DNA of 64,000 bases. It comes from Moorella glycerini (GTDB lineage: Bacteria > Bacillota > DSM-521 > Neomoorellales > Neomoorellaceae). Below, piece after piece: positions 43,851 to 52,843 of the stretch; within the stretch, counting starts at the first letter, position 1, and each line of letters begins with the position of its first letter. A program made the position numbers and the translations under genes. The notes under the pieces are model-generated. The model was not told the origin of the DNA and searched no databases. It saw nothing but the letters and a program-made list of their open reading frames with translations. The stretch covers positions 2,962,909 through 3,026,908 of the forward strand of contig NZ_CP046244.1 of assembly GCF_009735625.1 (NCBI RefSeq). The letters run 5' to 3'.

Positions 43851-44144
43851 CTATTTCTTTTCTTCCTCGGTTTTTTCACTGTAAGGGACAGGGTCATCGT
43901 AATAAGGCGGCCGCGGTGGTTTATAAGGTGGTGGATAGGGTGGTTGATAGGGCGGTTCGTAGGCCGTTAGATGGGCCAGGTGGTGGTTCCAGAACATGGC
44001 TTCTTCTGCTTCGCCCAGGATGTGGTTTAACAGGGTATGCCGGACGCCAAAGGAGGGCGTCGCCGCCGCGGCTTCGGCCAGGAGCCTGATCTCTTCCAGG
44101 TCGATTTCCAGGGCTCTTTTGGTTTTATGATGGGACCCGTTCAT
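43851..44144 (-). CDS. Small unknown protein with a Pro/Tyr-repeat tail
   Basis: 97 residues. A helical N-terminal domain (LEEIRLLAEAAAATPSFGVR, then LLNHILGEAEEAMFW) is followed by a low-complexity tail of YxPPY units (YEPPYQPPYPPPYKPPRPPY) and an acidic end. AAAGGAG precedes the ATG at 44144. Tails of this type occur in spore-coat and cell-surface proteins, which is only suggestive. Partner gene 43605-43835 lies 15 bp downstream. Confidence 0.65.
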   Translation of the reverse strand: MNGSHHKTKRALEIDLEEIRLLAEAAAATPSFGVRHTLLNHILGEAEEAMFWNHHLAHLTAYEPPYQPPYPPPYKPPRPPYYDDPVPYSEKTEEEKK

Positions 44145-44284
44145 GATATTACTCCTTTCATAATGAGGATTTTTCTGTAATAACCTATGCCATCTGTTAC
44201 CAGGATGTTACTGGTGGCTGGCTTTTCTGATTGCGCTGGCGGGACAAGTGTTATAAAATCATTTTGGGGAGAGGAGATTTATCG

Positions 44285-44995
44285 ATGCAACCTCAGAATG
44301 AAGTTATGCGTCGCGATGTGAAGGTGTGGCAAGGCGTCCGGGCGGCTCTGCCCATCGTCCTCGGCTATTTACCCCTCGGCTTTGCCTACGGTGTCCTGGC
44401 CCGGGAGGCGGGCTTTAACCTCTGGGAGACAGTACTCATGTCGGTGCTGCTCTATGCCGGCTCCGGCCAGTTTATTGCCGTTAGCATGTTTGGCAGCGGC
44501 GTGGCAGCGGCCGCCATTATTTTCACCGTCTTCCTGGTCAACCTGCGCCACCTGCTCTTCAGCGCCTCCCTGGTACCCCATTTACGGCGTTTCCGGCCGG
44601 CCGCCCTGGCCCTGCTGGCAGCGGAAATTACCGACGAGACCTTTGCCGTGGCCATCAACCACTACAGCGACCACGAGGCCCATCTTCCCTATCATTTCGG
44701 TCTTAACCTGACGGCCCATTTTTCCTGGGTGCTGGCCTCGCTGCTGGGCGGGCTGGCGGGTAATTTGATGGGGGACCCGGCCCGTTTCGGTTTTAACTTT
44801 GCCCTGCCGGCCATGTTCATCATCCTGCTGGTCATGCAGTTAAAGGATAAGCAGACCCTGGTGGTTGCTGCCCTGGCGGCTCTATTTTCGGTAGTTATTG
44901 CCCTCCTCTGGCCCGGCAGCTGGAACATCATCCTGGCAACGGTGATAGCCGCCACCCTGGGAGTGATCCTGGAAGCATGGACAGGCAAATTTTAA
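44285..44995 (+). CDS. azlC: AzlC-family branched-chain amino acid exporter large subunit
   Basis: 236 residues from the ATG at 44285 (GAGAGGAG upstream). AzlC signature LGYLPLGFAYGVLAREAG near the N-terminus, SGQFIAVSMFGSG and VNLRHLLFSASL, with about five to six helices. Works with AzlD, which overlaps it by 19 bp, to export branched-chain amino acids or analogues such as azaleucine. Confidence 0.92.
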   Translation: MQPQNEVMRRDVKVWQGVRAALPIVLGYLPLGFAYGVLAREAGFNLWETVLMSVLLYAGSGQFIAVSMFGSGVAAAAIIFTVFLVNLRHLLFSASLVPHLRRFRPAALALLAAEITDETFAVAINHYSDHEAHLPYHFGLNLTAHFSWVLASLLGGLAGNLMGDPARFGFNFALPAMFIILLVMQLKDKQTLVVAALAALFSVVIALLWPGSWNIILATVIAATLGVILEAWTGKF

Positions 44996-45288
44996 TTATT
45001 ATCCTCGGTACCGCCCTGGTAACCTACTTGCCCCGGATGCTCCCCCTGGTAGTCCTGAGTCGCATGGGGTTACCGGAGGTTTTTTTACGCTGGCTAAGTT
45101 ATGTTCCAGCGGCCGTCCTGGCCGCCCTGCTGGCGCCGGGACTGCTGCTGCCAGGTGGCAAGCTGGCTTTGACCGCTAACCCCTTCCTGCTGGCAGCCAT
45201 CCCTACAGGGATAGTAGCCCTGAAGACCCGCAGCATGGCCCTGACCATTTTAACCGGTATGATAGCTATGATCCTGTTCCAGCACTGA
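44977..45288 (+). CDS. azlD: AzlD-family transporter small subunit
   Basis: 103 residues with about four helices and the AzlD pattern TYLPRMLPLVVLSRMGLP, then YVPAAVLAALLAPGL. Overlaps azlC by 19 bp in another frame, implying coupled translation. The next gene begins 18 bp later and may be co-transcribed, though its function is unrelated. Confidence 0.92.
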   Translation: MDRQILIIILGTALVTYLPRMLPLVVLSRMGLPEVFLRWLSYVPAAVLAALLAPGLLLPGGKLALTANPFLLAAIPTGIVALKTRSMALTILTGMIAMILFQH

Positions 45289-45305
45289 TAAGGAAGGTTT
45301 TAACT

Positions 45306-47294
45306 ATGGCCACCTATCGTTCCGTTTGTCCCCTCGACTGCCCCGATGCCTGCGGCTTGCTCATTGAAGTAAACGCCGGCCGGGTAACTAAAGTCAGCGG
45401 CGACCCGGAGCACCCTTACACGAGGGGTTTTACCTGCACCAAAATGCGCCGTTACCCGGAGCTTATTCACTCCCCGGAACGGATTCTGACGCCCTTAAAG
45501 CGCAGCGGCCCCAAAGGTAGCGGCCTTTTTACGCCCATTTCCTGGACGGAAGCCCTGGAAACCATCGCCAGGCGCTGGCAGGAAATAATAGCTATCTATG
45601 GCGCGGAAGCCATTCTCCCTTATTCCTATGCCGGCGTCATGGGGTTGCTCCAGCGCAATGCCGGCCATGCTTTTTTCCACCGCCTGGGAGCTTCCGAGCT
45701 CCGGCGGACCATCTGCTCACCGGCAGCCGAGGCCGGCTGGCAGCAGGTTTTAGGCCGGACCTGGGGTACCGACCCGGAGACAGTTGTCGATGCGGACCTG
45801 GTAATCATCTGGGGCATGAACCCGGCCTCTACCAGTATCCATTTCCTCTCCCTGGTCCAGCAGGCCCGCCAGAAGGGCGCCAGGTTAATTGTTATCGATG
45901 CCTACCGTACCCGGACGGCTGCCCTGGCCGATGAGGTCATCCTGGTCCGGCCCGGCAGCGATGCCGCCCTGGCCCTGGGCGTCATGCACGTGCTGGTAGC
46001 GGAAGGACTGGTCGATAGTGGCTTTATCGCCGCCCACGTCGCCGGCTATGAGGAACTTCGTACGAAAGTCCTGCCCGGTTATTCTCCGGCAAGGGTGGCC
46101 GCCCTTACCGGCGTACCGGCCGCAACGATAATTAACCTGGCCCGGGCCTACGGCCGGGCCAGGGCGCCTTTTATCCGCATCGGCTACGGCTTTTCCCGCC
46201 ACCGCCAGGGCGGGATGGCCGTCCGGGTCATTGCCTCCCTGCCGGCCCTGGTGGGAGCCTACGGCAAGCCAGGGGGTGGTGCCCTGCAGAGTTCCGGGAC
46301 CGGCAGCGCTGTCAAGCTGGATGTCCTGACCCGGCCCGACCTGCGGCAGCGGCCGGTGCGGGCGATAAATATGGTCCAGCTGGGCCGGGCTTTAACTGAG
46401 GCGCTGGAGCCACCAGTGATGGGCCTTTACGTCTACCACGGCAATCCGGCCACAGTGGCTCCCGACCAGAACCGCGTCCTGGCTGGCTTAAGGCGGGAGG
46501 ATCTCTTTACAGTGGTCCACGAGCGCTTCCTGACGGATACGGCCCTCTACGCCGACATTATCCTGCCGGCCGCCTTTTCTATAGAGCAGGAAGATCTATA
46601 CCGCAGTTACGGCCACTATTACCTCCAGCGCAGCCCGGCCATACTACCACCCCCGGGGCAGGCGAAGAGCAACTGGCAGACCTTTTGCCTCCTGGCCCAA
46701 ACCCTGGGCTTTAGCGAAGATATTTTCCGGCAGTCCGAGGCGGAAATGGTCGAGCTTTTAATCCGCGAGATGCACCTGGACACGGTAGACCGCGAAGCCC
46801 TGGCTGCCGGCAGGACTGTTAAATTAAAACCGGCCCGGGGATTTGCCACCCCTTCAGGGAAAATCGAACTTATGGCCGCCGGGGCTAAACTCCCCGGTTA
46901 CGAGCCGCCGGGCGATACTGAGCTGGCCGGCCTTTATCCTTTTTACCTCCTCACGGCCCCGGCCCATTTTGCCCTCAACTCCAATTTCGGGCAGTTACCT
47001 TCCCTGCGGGAACGGGAAGGCGGCCCTCAGGTTCTCGTCAACCCGGATGACTGCCGTAAAAAAGGCCTGGTGGAGGGCGCCCTGGCTGAAGTTTACAACC
47101 AGCGCGGCTCCTGTCTCCTTAAGGTGCGGGCCAGCAGCGATGTTCCCCCGGGGATTGCTGTGGCCCCCGGGGTCTGGTGGTGCCGGCATTCCCCCGGCGG
47201 CCGCAACATTAACAGCGTCATTGGCGACGATTTAACCGACCTGGGTGGGGGCAGTACCTTTTATGACCACCGGGTCGCTATCCGGCCGTTATAA
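45306..47294 (+). CDS. Molybdopterin oxidoreductase of the DMSO reductase family
   Basis: 662 residues. N-terminal [4Fe-4S] site: CPLDCPDACG and the fourth cysteine in GFTCTK. Bis-MGD domains follow (IIWGMNPASTS, VIDAYRTRTAALAD, GSDAALALGVMHVL), and a C-terminal molydopterin-dinucleotide domain (VLVNPDDCRKKGLVEGALAEV). No signal peptide, so cytoplasmic. The usual FeS or membrane subunits are not adjacent; single-subunit relatives include formate-dehydrogenase-like and uncharacterised reductases. Starts 18 bp after azlD; a terminator follows. Confidence 0.85.
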   Translation: MATYRSVCPLDCPDACGLLIEVNAGRVTKVSGDPEHPYTRGFTCTKMRRYPELIHSPERILTPLKRSGPKGSGLFTPISWTEALETIARRWQEIIAIYGAEAILPYSYAGVMGLLQRNAGHAFFHRLGASELRRTICSPAAEAGWQQVLGRTWGTDPETVVDADLVIIWGMNPASTSIHFLSLVQQARQKGARLIVIDAYRTRTAALADEVILVRPGSDAALALGVMHVLVAEGLVDSGFIAAHVAGYEELRTKVLPGYSPARVAALTGVPAATIINLARAYGRARAPFIRIGYGFSRHRQGGMAVRVIASLPALVGAYGKPGGGALQSSGTGSAVKLDVLTRPDLRQRPVRAINMVQLGRALTEALEPPVMGLYVYHGNPATVAPDQNRVLAGLRREDLFTVVHERFLTDTALYADIILPAAFSIEQEDLYRSYGHYYLQRSPAILPPPGQAKSNWQTFCLLAQTLGFSEDIFRQSEAEMVELLIREMHLDTVDREALAAGRTVKLKPARGFATPSGKIELMAAGAKLPGYEPPGDTELAGLYPFYLLTAPAHFALNSNFGQLPSLREREGGPQVLVNPDDCRKKGLVEGALAEVYNQRGSCLLKVRASSDVPPGIAVAPGVWWCRHSPGGRNINSVIGDDLTDLGGGSTFYDHRVAIRPL

Positions 47295-47316
47295 TCATCA
47301 ACCCCAGTTAAAACAA

Positions 47317-47347
47317 GGTCCGGCTTTGACCAGCCGGGCTTTTTTAT
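47317..47347 (+). terminator. Terminator after the molybdopterin oxidoreductase
   Basis: Stem CCGGCT/AGCCGG with loop TTGACC, then GCTTTTTT. Confidence 0.75.
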
Positions 47348-47413
47348 TATATCCACTGCCCGGCAATTTTGATTGCCCGCAGGGAATAATAGTCTGGGGA
47401 GGCTTTGAGTTTT

Positions 47414-47827
47414 ATGCGGGCAACCTGGCTTTACCTGGCAGCCATAATGGTATCCCTGGCGTTTTTTACGGGAGCCATTTTTTTCTCCATCCGCCCTGCC
47501 CTGGAAGAACCCTGGCCGCAGGGAGCCATTGCCGGAAAGAAAATATGGCAGAAGAATGGTTGCGTTGAATGTCATACCCTCCTTGGTAACGGGGGCTATG
47601 CCGGCGTTGACCTGACCAGGATTACTGCTAACAGCAGCCGCGAAGAATTAGTAACCTTCCTAACCCGGCCGCCGGTTATGCGCCCGGCCAGGCGGCAGCG
47701 TCACCCGGCCCTGGCCCGGGAGGAAGCAGAAAGGTTACTGGACTACCTGGAGCAGGTTAGTAAAATTGACACCCGTGGCTGGCCACCCCCTCCCTTTACC
47801 CGCACTAATCCTGCCAAAGGGGAGTGA
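47414..47827 (+). CDS. norC: NorC-like membrane-anchored cytochrome c subunit
   Basis: 137 residues from the ATG at 47414 (a TTG at 47405 is too close to GGGGAGG). One N-terminal helix, then WQKNGCVECHTLLGNGGYAG with heme c motif CVECH, and the NorC C-terminal block SKIDTRGWPP. It resembles Pseudomonas NorC throughout, but the region aligned with the axial Met (RRAMPQF there) reads RRQRHPAL here, so the second heme ligand is not Met. Faces the outside. Ends 4 bp before norB. Confidence 0.85.
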   Translation: MRATWLYLAAIMVSLAFFTGAIFFSIRPALEEPWPQGAIAGKKIWQKNGCVECHTLLGNGGYAGVDLTRITANSSREELVTFLTRPPVMRPARRQRHPALAREEAERLLDYLEQVSKIDTRGWPPPPFTRTNPAKGE

Positions 47828-47831
47828 AGCT

Positions 47832-49247
47832 TTGCTGGTGCTTCTTAAAAGGATATATAGAATATTTTTTCCTCGCCGACGCCAGGAAAAAGAACCCAGG
47901 CAAGACAGCCCTTCCCAGAAGGCGGCTTACCCCTATGCCCTGGCCACTTTTCTTTTTTTGGGCTTCCAGGGTATCCTGGCTACCGCCGGGTCCTTGCACC
48001 TGGTTTTTCCCGATTTACCGGCCCCCCTTACCTTTGCCAGCGGACGGGCCATGCACCTCAATTTAAGCATTTTCTGGCCCCTGCTGGGCGCCATGGGCGG
48101 GGCTTATTACTTTTTGGTGGAGGCAACGGGCCGGGAGCTTTACAGTATCAGGCTGGCCGGCTGGGGCTTCTGGTATCTCGTGGGTACCGGCCTGGCCATC
48201 CTGGGGTTCCTGGCCTTTGGTAAGACCGACGGGCGGGAATACCTGGAGGCACCTTTCTTTTTAAAAATTGCCCTTTTAAATGGCTTGCTGGCCTTTGCCT
48301 TCAACCTGCTGGCTACGGCCATCAAGAACCGGGTCCTGGTGCAGCCGGAGGTAGTAGTTATTTTGAGTGGTGCCCTCCTTTCTCCTTTGCTCTACCTGCC
48401 GACTATCTTCTTTGTCGGCCACCCTACCGTCGATGACGTTTTTCGCTTTCTGGTAGTGCATCTGTGGGAAGAAGGCAGCCTGGAATTGATAGCCACGACT
48501 ATAGGTGCTGCCCTCCTGGCTGCCCTCAAAGTTGCCGGCAGGCAAAAAGTAAAGCGCCTGCTCCTCTGGGAAGCAGGGCTGGTCCTTACTTCCGGTTTTA
48601 TAGCCACCGGTCACCATTACTACTGGATCGGTACCCCGGATTTCTGGAAATTAATTGGTGGTGTTGCCAGCGGCCTGCAGGTAGTGCCCATAGTAATCCT
48701 GGCCCTGACGGCCTGGCAGGGTATGGCTAACCGTCCCCGTAACTTCACCCCTAACCTGGCCCTTTATTTCTTTTATGCCAGCGTATTCTGGAATGTCGTT
48801 GGAGCCGGACTTTTGGGTTTCCTCCTGGCCATCCCGCCCTTTAACCGCTATGCCCATGGTACTTACTTCACCTCGGCCCATGCCCACATGGCCCTTTTTG
48901 GCTTTTTTGGCTTCCTGGTACTGGCCAGCAGCTATTATATCCTGACCCGCCGGCGCGAACTAAGCCCTACCCATAGTAAGCGTATCAAATTAAGCCTTGT
49001 CCTGCTCAATACAGGCCTGGCCCTGATGGCTGCCTGCCTGGTAATCGCCGGTTTTCTCCAAACCTACCTCTGGCGGGGGCTGGGTATGGATTTCACTCAG
49101 GTTCATCTCTTGCTAACGCCTTACCTTTTACTCAGGGCCGGTGGGGGTGCCATCTTTGCCGCCGGTGGTTTTTTACTGGCCTGGGAGATGGTTTCCCTGA
49201 TACTTAAACCCTGGCTGGCTTTATTGCAGCCGGCCGGAGAACCTTGA
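47832..49247 (+). CDS. norB: NorB-like heme-copper family nitric oxide reductase large subunit
   Basis: 471 residues from a TTG (47832) after AAAGGGGAG; 12 or more helices. Ligand histidines align with cNOR: His in GRAMHLNL (heme b), His in VVHLWEEGSLE and His-His in ATGHHYYW (non-heme iron), HAH in TSAHAHMALFG (heme b3 and b). The two glutamates of HLWEEGSLE match Glu211 and Glu215, but Glu280 of Pseudomonas NorB (SALEPLP) is Gln here (SGLQVVP). Reduces 2 NO to N2O, or a related reaction. Partner is norC. Confidence 0.85.
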   Translation: MLVLLKRIYRIFFPRRRQEKEPRQDSPSQKAAYPYALATFLFLGFQGILATAGSLHLVFPDLPAPLTFASGRAMHLNLSIFWPLLGAMGGAYYFLVEATGRELYSIRLAGWGFWYLVGTGLAILGFLAFGKTDGREYLEAPFFLKIALLNGLLAFAFNLLATAIKNRVLVQPEVVVILSGALLSPLLYLPTIFFVGHPTVDDVFRFLVVHLWEEGSLELIATTIGAALLAALKVAGRQKVKRLLLWEAGLVLTSGFIATGHHYYWIGTPDFWKLIGGVASGLQVVPIVILALTAWQGMANRPRNFTPNLALYFFYASVFWNVVGAGLLGFLLAIPPFNRYAHGTYFTSAHAHMALFGFFGFLVLASSYYILTRRRELSPTHSKRIKLSLVLLNTGLALMAACLVIAGFLQTYLWRGLGMDFTQVHLLLTPYLLLRAGGGAIFAAGGFLLAWEMVSLILKPWLALLQPAGEP

Positions 49248-49292
49248 AAAAACCGGCAGGGCCTTGAACGTCGTTGCTCAAGGCCCTGCCGG
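49246..49292 (-). terminator. Strong terminator at the end of the heme operon
   Basis: A perfect 15-bp stem (CCGGCAGGGCCTTGA and its complement, 49253-49267/49278-49292), then TTTTTTCAAGG on the minus strand. It lies about 150 bp after the hemL stop. With no T-run on the plus strand it mainly serves the minus-strand heme operon; as a hairpin it also follows norB. Confidence 0.8.
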
Positions 49293-49443
49293 CTCAAGGA
49301 GGTCTTTGAAGAAGTGAGTGTGTATTCCTATTATAACCTTTCTGGCCAATCTTATACATGGATACCAAAAATTTTTTCGAGGGATGTCCCCAGGGACACC
49401 CGGGAGGAGGTTAAAGGCTTGCTACTTTTCCCCGGTTGTTTTT

Positions 49444-50742
49444 TCAGGCGACGATCTCCCGGAAGGCCTCCCGGGCAGCATCGACGGTCCGGTCAATATC
49501 GGCTTCCGTGTGGGCCAGGGACATGAAGGCAGCTTCAAACTGGGACGGCGCCAGGTATATACCCCGGCGCAACATCGCCTGGAAGTAGGCGGCAAAGGCT
49601 TTGGTGTCGCTGGCCGTGGCCGTAGTGTAATCGGTCACCGGGCGGGGGGTAAAGAAGGCGGTGAACATGGCTCCCACCCGGTTAAAGGTAACGGGTACAC
49701 CGGCCTCCCCGGCAGCTTCCTTGAGGCCCTTTTCCAGGCGGGCTGAGAGGCTTTCCAGGCGTTCATAGACACCGGGCTCCTTGAGGACCTTTAAAGTTGC
49801 CAGGCCGGCGCTGACGGCCAGGGGGTTGCCGGACAGGGTTCCGGCCTGGTACACCGGCCCCCCCGGAGCCACCCTGGCCATAATCTCCCGCCGGCCACCG
49901 TAGGCTCCTACCGGCAGGCCGCCGCCGATGATTTTACCCAGGCAGGTAAGGTCCGGCCGGACGCCAAAGCGGCCCTGGGCACCGCCGTAGGCTACCCGGA
50001 AACCGGTCATGACTTCATCAAAAATCAAGAGAGTTCCATAGTGTTTCGTTATGGCCCGCAGGCCCTCCAGGAACCCTGGTTGCGGCGGGACGCAGCCCAT
50101 ATTGCCGGCCACAGGTTCGACAATCACGGCGGCAATCTCTTCGCCGGCCTGTTTAAAGATAGCCTCGACGGTATCCAGATCGTTGTACGGGGCAATGATG
50201 GTGTTGGCGGCCGTGGCAGCCGGGACGCCGGGGCTGTCGGGGACGCCGAAGGTGAGGGCCCCGGAGCCGGCCTGGATTAAAAAGTAATCGGCATGGCCGT
50301 GGTAACAACCGGCAAATTTAACGACTTTCTCCCGGCCGGTATAACCACGGGCCAGGCGGATGGCGCTCATGGTCGCCTCCGTTCCCGAATTGACCAGGCG
50401 CACCATCTCGATGGAAGGTACGGCGGCGATGATTTCCCGCGCCAGTTCATTTTCCAGTTCGGTAGGAGCGCCAAAGCTGGTCCCCATGGTATGTAAGGTG
50501 TTTTCCAGGGCGGCTATAACCTCCGGGTGGCGGTGCCCCAGGATTAAAGGCCCCCAGGAAGCGACATAGTCGATATACCGGTGGCCGTCTATGTCATAGA
50601 GGTAGGCTCCTTCACCACGCTGGATAAAGGGCGGCGTCAGGCCTACGGCTTTAAAGGCCCGGACGGGGCTGTTGACCCCCCCGGGCATGAGTTTAACAGC
50701 CTCAGCATAGGCGGCAGCTGATTTGGGCCAGGCTTCGATCAC
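49444..50742 (-). CDS. hemL: Glutamate-1-semialdehyde 2,1-aminomutase
   Basis: 432 residues, family length. PLP-enzyme blocks: [16 protein letters not shown] at the start, [40 protein letters not shown], and the PLP lysine in [17 protein letters not shown]. Converts glutamate-1-semialdehyde to 5-aminolevulinate. Last gene of the heme operon, 148 bp after ahbB, a spacer holding a tandem repeat and a hairpin. Confidence 0.97.
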   Translation of the reverse strand: MIEAWPKSAAAYAEAVKLMPGGVNSPVRAFKAVGLTPPFIQRGEGAYLYDIDGHRYIDYVASWGPLILGHRHPEVIAALENTLHTMGTSFGAPTELENELAREIIAAVPSIEMVRLVNSGTEATMSAIRLARGYTGREKVVKFAGCYHGHADYFLIQAGSGALTFGVPDSPGVPAATAANTIIAPYNDLDTVEAIFKQAGEEIAAVIVEPVAGNMGCVPPQPGFLEGLRAITKHYGTLLIFDEVMTGFRVAYGGAQGRFGVRPDLTCLGKIIGGGLPVGAYGGRREIMARVAPGGPVYQAGTLSGNPLAVSAGLATLKVLKEPGVYERLESLSARLEKGLKEAAGEAGVPVTFNRVGAMFTAFFTPRPVTDYTTATASDTKAFAAYFQAMLRRGIYLAPSQFEAAFMSLAHTEADIDRTVDAAREAFREIVA

Positions 50743-50764
50743 CGGCTACTTCCTCCTCAAAAAT

Positions 50765-50794
50765 AGAAGTCAGATGCAAGAAGTCAGAAGTCGG
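50765..50794. repeat. Short direct repeats AGAAGTCAG
   Basis: AGAAGTCAG at 50765-50773 and 50779-50787, and AGAAGTCGG at 50786-50794, within the ahbB-hemL spacer. Probably a slippage or dispersed-repeat remnant. Confidence 0.5.
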
Positions 50795-50803
50795 AATTCC
50801 TGT

Positions 50804-50826
50804 AGGAACTGGCTACGCCAGTTCCT
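50804..50826 (-). other. Hairpin between ahbB and hemL
   Basis: A perfect 10-bp stem (AGGAACTGGC/GCCAGTTCCT) with a 3-base loop and no T-run. Inferred mRNA stability element or dispersed repeat. Confidence 0.6.
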
Positions 50827-50890
50827 GGTTGAAAGTTTTCCGGGCGGCAGGCCATCAAGTTAAGTATTATGGGAAAGCTTGTATGTTCCT

Positions 50891-51388
50891 TTACTGGCAT
50901 TCGGGATCTTCCAGGGTAAAATACTTCATGCTCTCTTTTTTTAGCTCGGCCGTACTGAAAATGAGGCGGTAATTATTATGGCCGATGCTGGCGGCCAGGC
51001 GGGCCGCCAGTTTTGCACAGGCCTCCCTGGTGCGGCAGTGAATGACGGCATACAGGTTATAGGGCCATTCGGGCCGCTGCTGGCGCTGGTAACAGTGGGT
51101 TACTTCCGGGAAGGTGGCCAGTTTTTCCCCTGCCCGTTTTAATTCTCCCGGCGGCAGCTGCCAGACTACCATGGCGTTGGCAGTTATACCGGCTTCCCGG
51201 TGGCGCAGGGCGGCACCGAAGCGGCGGATAATGCCCTCGGCCTGGAGGCGGCGGATGTGCTCCAGGACTTCCGCTTCGCTGAGGCCCAGCTTTTGGGCCA
51301 CCGGTAAAAAAGGACGGGAAACCAGGGGGATGTCGCCCTGGAGCAGGCGCACCAGTTCCTTTTCCAGGTCGGTTAAAGGGCGTGGCAA
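50891..51388 (-). CDS. ahbB: Siroheme decarboxylase subunit AhbB (Lrp/AsnC-like)
   Basis: 165 residues from a TTG at 51388. An Lrp/AsnC-type winged-helix start (LTDLEKELVRLLQGDIPL and EAEVLEHIRRLQAEGIIRRFGA) followed by a RAM-like ferredoxin fold (TANAMVVWQLP, FPEVTHCYQR). AhbA and AhbB form a heterodimer that decarboxylates siroheme to 12,18-didecarboxysiroheme in the alternative heme pathway. Overlapping gene order with ahbA and ahbD settles the role; A versus B is less sure. Confidence 0.85.
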   Translation of the reverse strand: MPRPLTDLEKELVRLLQGDIPLVSRPFLPVAQKLGLSEAEVLEHIRRLQAEGIIRRFGAALRHREAGITANAMVVWQLPPGELKRAGEKLATFPEVTHCYQRQQRPEWPYNLYAVIHCRTREACAKLAARLAASIGHNNYRLIFSTAELKKESMKYFTLEDPECQ

Positions 51389-51390
51389 TT

Positions 51391-51849
51391 TTACGGGCTC
51401 CCTTCTTCCAGGTTAAAGTTTACTCGAATCTTGTAGGAGCTTTCCGCCGGGAGTTCCAGTACTGGCAGGCCGGTCCTGGCTTCGATGCTGGCCATAACCT
51501 TTTCCAGGTGGCGGCGGCAGGGGCCGATAAGGGTAAACCACATGTTATAAGCATCTTCCCGCAGGTAATTGTGGGTAACTCCTGGAAAGGCATTAACCAC
51601 TGCCGCTACTTCCGCTAGGCGTCCTTCAGGGACCTTCATAGCACAGAGGGTACTGGTATAACCCAGCCGCCGCAGGTCAAAGACAGCGCCGATGCGGCGA
51701 ATGATCCCCTCTTCTTTTAATTTAGCCAGGCGTTCCAGGACTTCCTTTTCCGCCAGGCCCAGGCGCCGGCCCAGTTCGGCGTAGGGTTCCTCCGTCAGGG
51801 GGAAACCTTCCTGGATCATATTTAATAAACGGCGGTCAAGGCTATCCAA
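51391..51849 (-). CDS. ahbA: Siroheme decarboxylase subunit AhbA (Lrp/AsnC-like)
   Basis: 152 residues, paralogous to ahbB: SLDRRLLNMIQEGFPL, then KEEGIIRRIGAVFDLRRLGY and VNAFPGVTHNYLRED. The histidine in FPGVTHNY and the IRRIGA core are shared with its partner. Overlaps the radical SAM gene upstream by 8 bp. Acts with AhbB on siroheme; not a DNA regulator despite the fold. Confidence 0.85.
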   Translation of the reverse strand: MDSLDRRLLNMIQEGFPLTEEPYAELGRRLGLAEKEVLERLAKLKEEGIIRRIGAVFDLRRLGYTSTLCAMKVPEGRLAEVAAVVNAFPGVTHNYLREDAYNMWFTLIGPCRRHLEKVMASIEARTGLPVLELPAESSYKIRVNFNLEEGSP

Positions 51850-52843
51850 CCTTCATCCCCTTCCGGCCCTGGTAGAGGCACCAGGGCTCTTCAGCCATAT
51901 AGTCGCCGTGGTAATACCAGGCCCGGGCGCGGCAACCGCCGCAAATCTTTTTGTAGCCGCAGTGGCCGCAGCCACCGCCGTAGTGTTCCGTACGCAGGCG
52001 GTGGAAGACCTCACTTTCCTGCCAGATACGGCTAAAGGGCGTTTCCCGGACATTGCCCACGGGCAGGTTCAGGTAGGCACAGGGCTGGACATCCCCCCGG
52101 GGACTGATAATACAGTAGGCAATGCCGGCCAGGCAGCCGCGGCTGTAACGTACAAGCATTCCCATTTGGCGGGCAATGCGCATGAACTGGGGCGCGCAGG
52201 TCGGTTTTAATTCAATATCTACCTGCTGCTGCTTTTGTAAGATGCGCCTTAAAGTTGCCTCATATGCCTCGGCCCGTAAGGATTCCGCTTCCATGCTCGC
52301 CGCTCGGCCGGTGGGCACCAGGAAAAAGAAATGGTGGGCCGCCGCACCAAGATCCACCGCGAGATCGGTGAGTTTTTCCAGTTCGTCCTGGTTCCAGTCA
52401 AAGACGGTGGTATGCACCTGGAAGGGCAAACCGGCCTCCCGGCAGGCCGCCATACCAGACAAGGCTTCCTGCCAGGCCCCTGCCTTTTGTCGCAGGCGGT
52501 CATGGCGGGCGGGAGCACAGCTATCCAGGGAAATACCTATGGCCCGCGCTCCGGCCTTTTTCAATTCCCGGGCCAGGTCCGGGGTGAGCAAGGTGCCGTT
52601 GCTCCCCAGGACCGGCCTTAAACCGCGCGATGCGGCATAAGCTATCAAATCCGGCAAGTCGGACCTTAACAGGGGTTCGCCGCCGCTGAAGATCATAATC
52701 CGGAAACCGGCTTTAACGGCCTCATCGATTAAATTCTTTGCTTCCGCCGTACTCAATTCATCCTCCACTTTAGCGCCGGCGTCCCGGTAACAGTGGTCGC
52801 AGTAAAGGTTGCACTGGTTGGTCGTATTCCATGATAAGAGCAT
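51842..52843 (-). CDS. ahbD: Radical SAM heme synthase AhbD
   Basis: 333 residues. Radical SAM CxxxCxxC in NQCNLYCDHCYRDAG, GGEP in IFSGGEPLLRSD, and a C-terminal SPASM-like cysteine set: CLAGIAYCIISPRGDVQPCAYL and GCGHCGYKKICGGCRARA, ending GDYMAEEPWC, which I recall from AhbD/NirJ2 proteins. It turns two propionates of Fe-coproporphyrin III into vinyls to give heme b anaerobically. Its ATG overlaps the hemB stop as TAATG. Confidence 0.83.
   Translation of the reverse strand: MLLSWNTTNQCNLYCDHCYRDAGAKVEDELSTAEAKNLIDEAVKAGFRIMIFSGGEPLLRSDLPDLIAYAASRGLRPVLGSNGTLLTPDLARELKKAGARAIGISLDSCAPARHDRLRQKAGAWQEALSGMAACREAGLPFQVHTTVFDWNQDELEKLTDLAVDLGAAAHHFFFLVPTGRAASMEAESLRAEAYEATLRRILQKQQQVDIELKPTCAPQFMRIARQMGMLVRYSRGCLAGIAYCIISPRGDVQPCAYLNLPVGNVRETPFSRIWQESEVFHRLRTEHYGGGCGHCGYKKICGGCRARAWYYHGDYMAEEPWCLYQGRKGMKVG

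Noticed and set aside
49314..49746. Plus-strand frames between norB and hemL
   Set aside because: They run mostly antisense to hemL and start in the terminator region.
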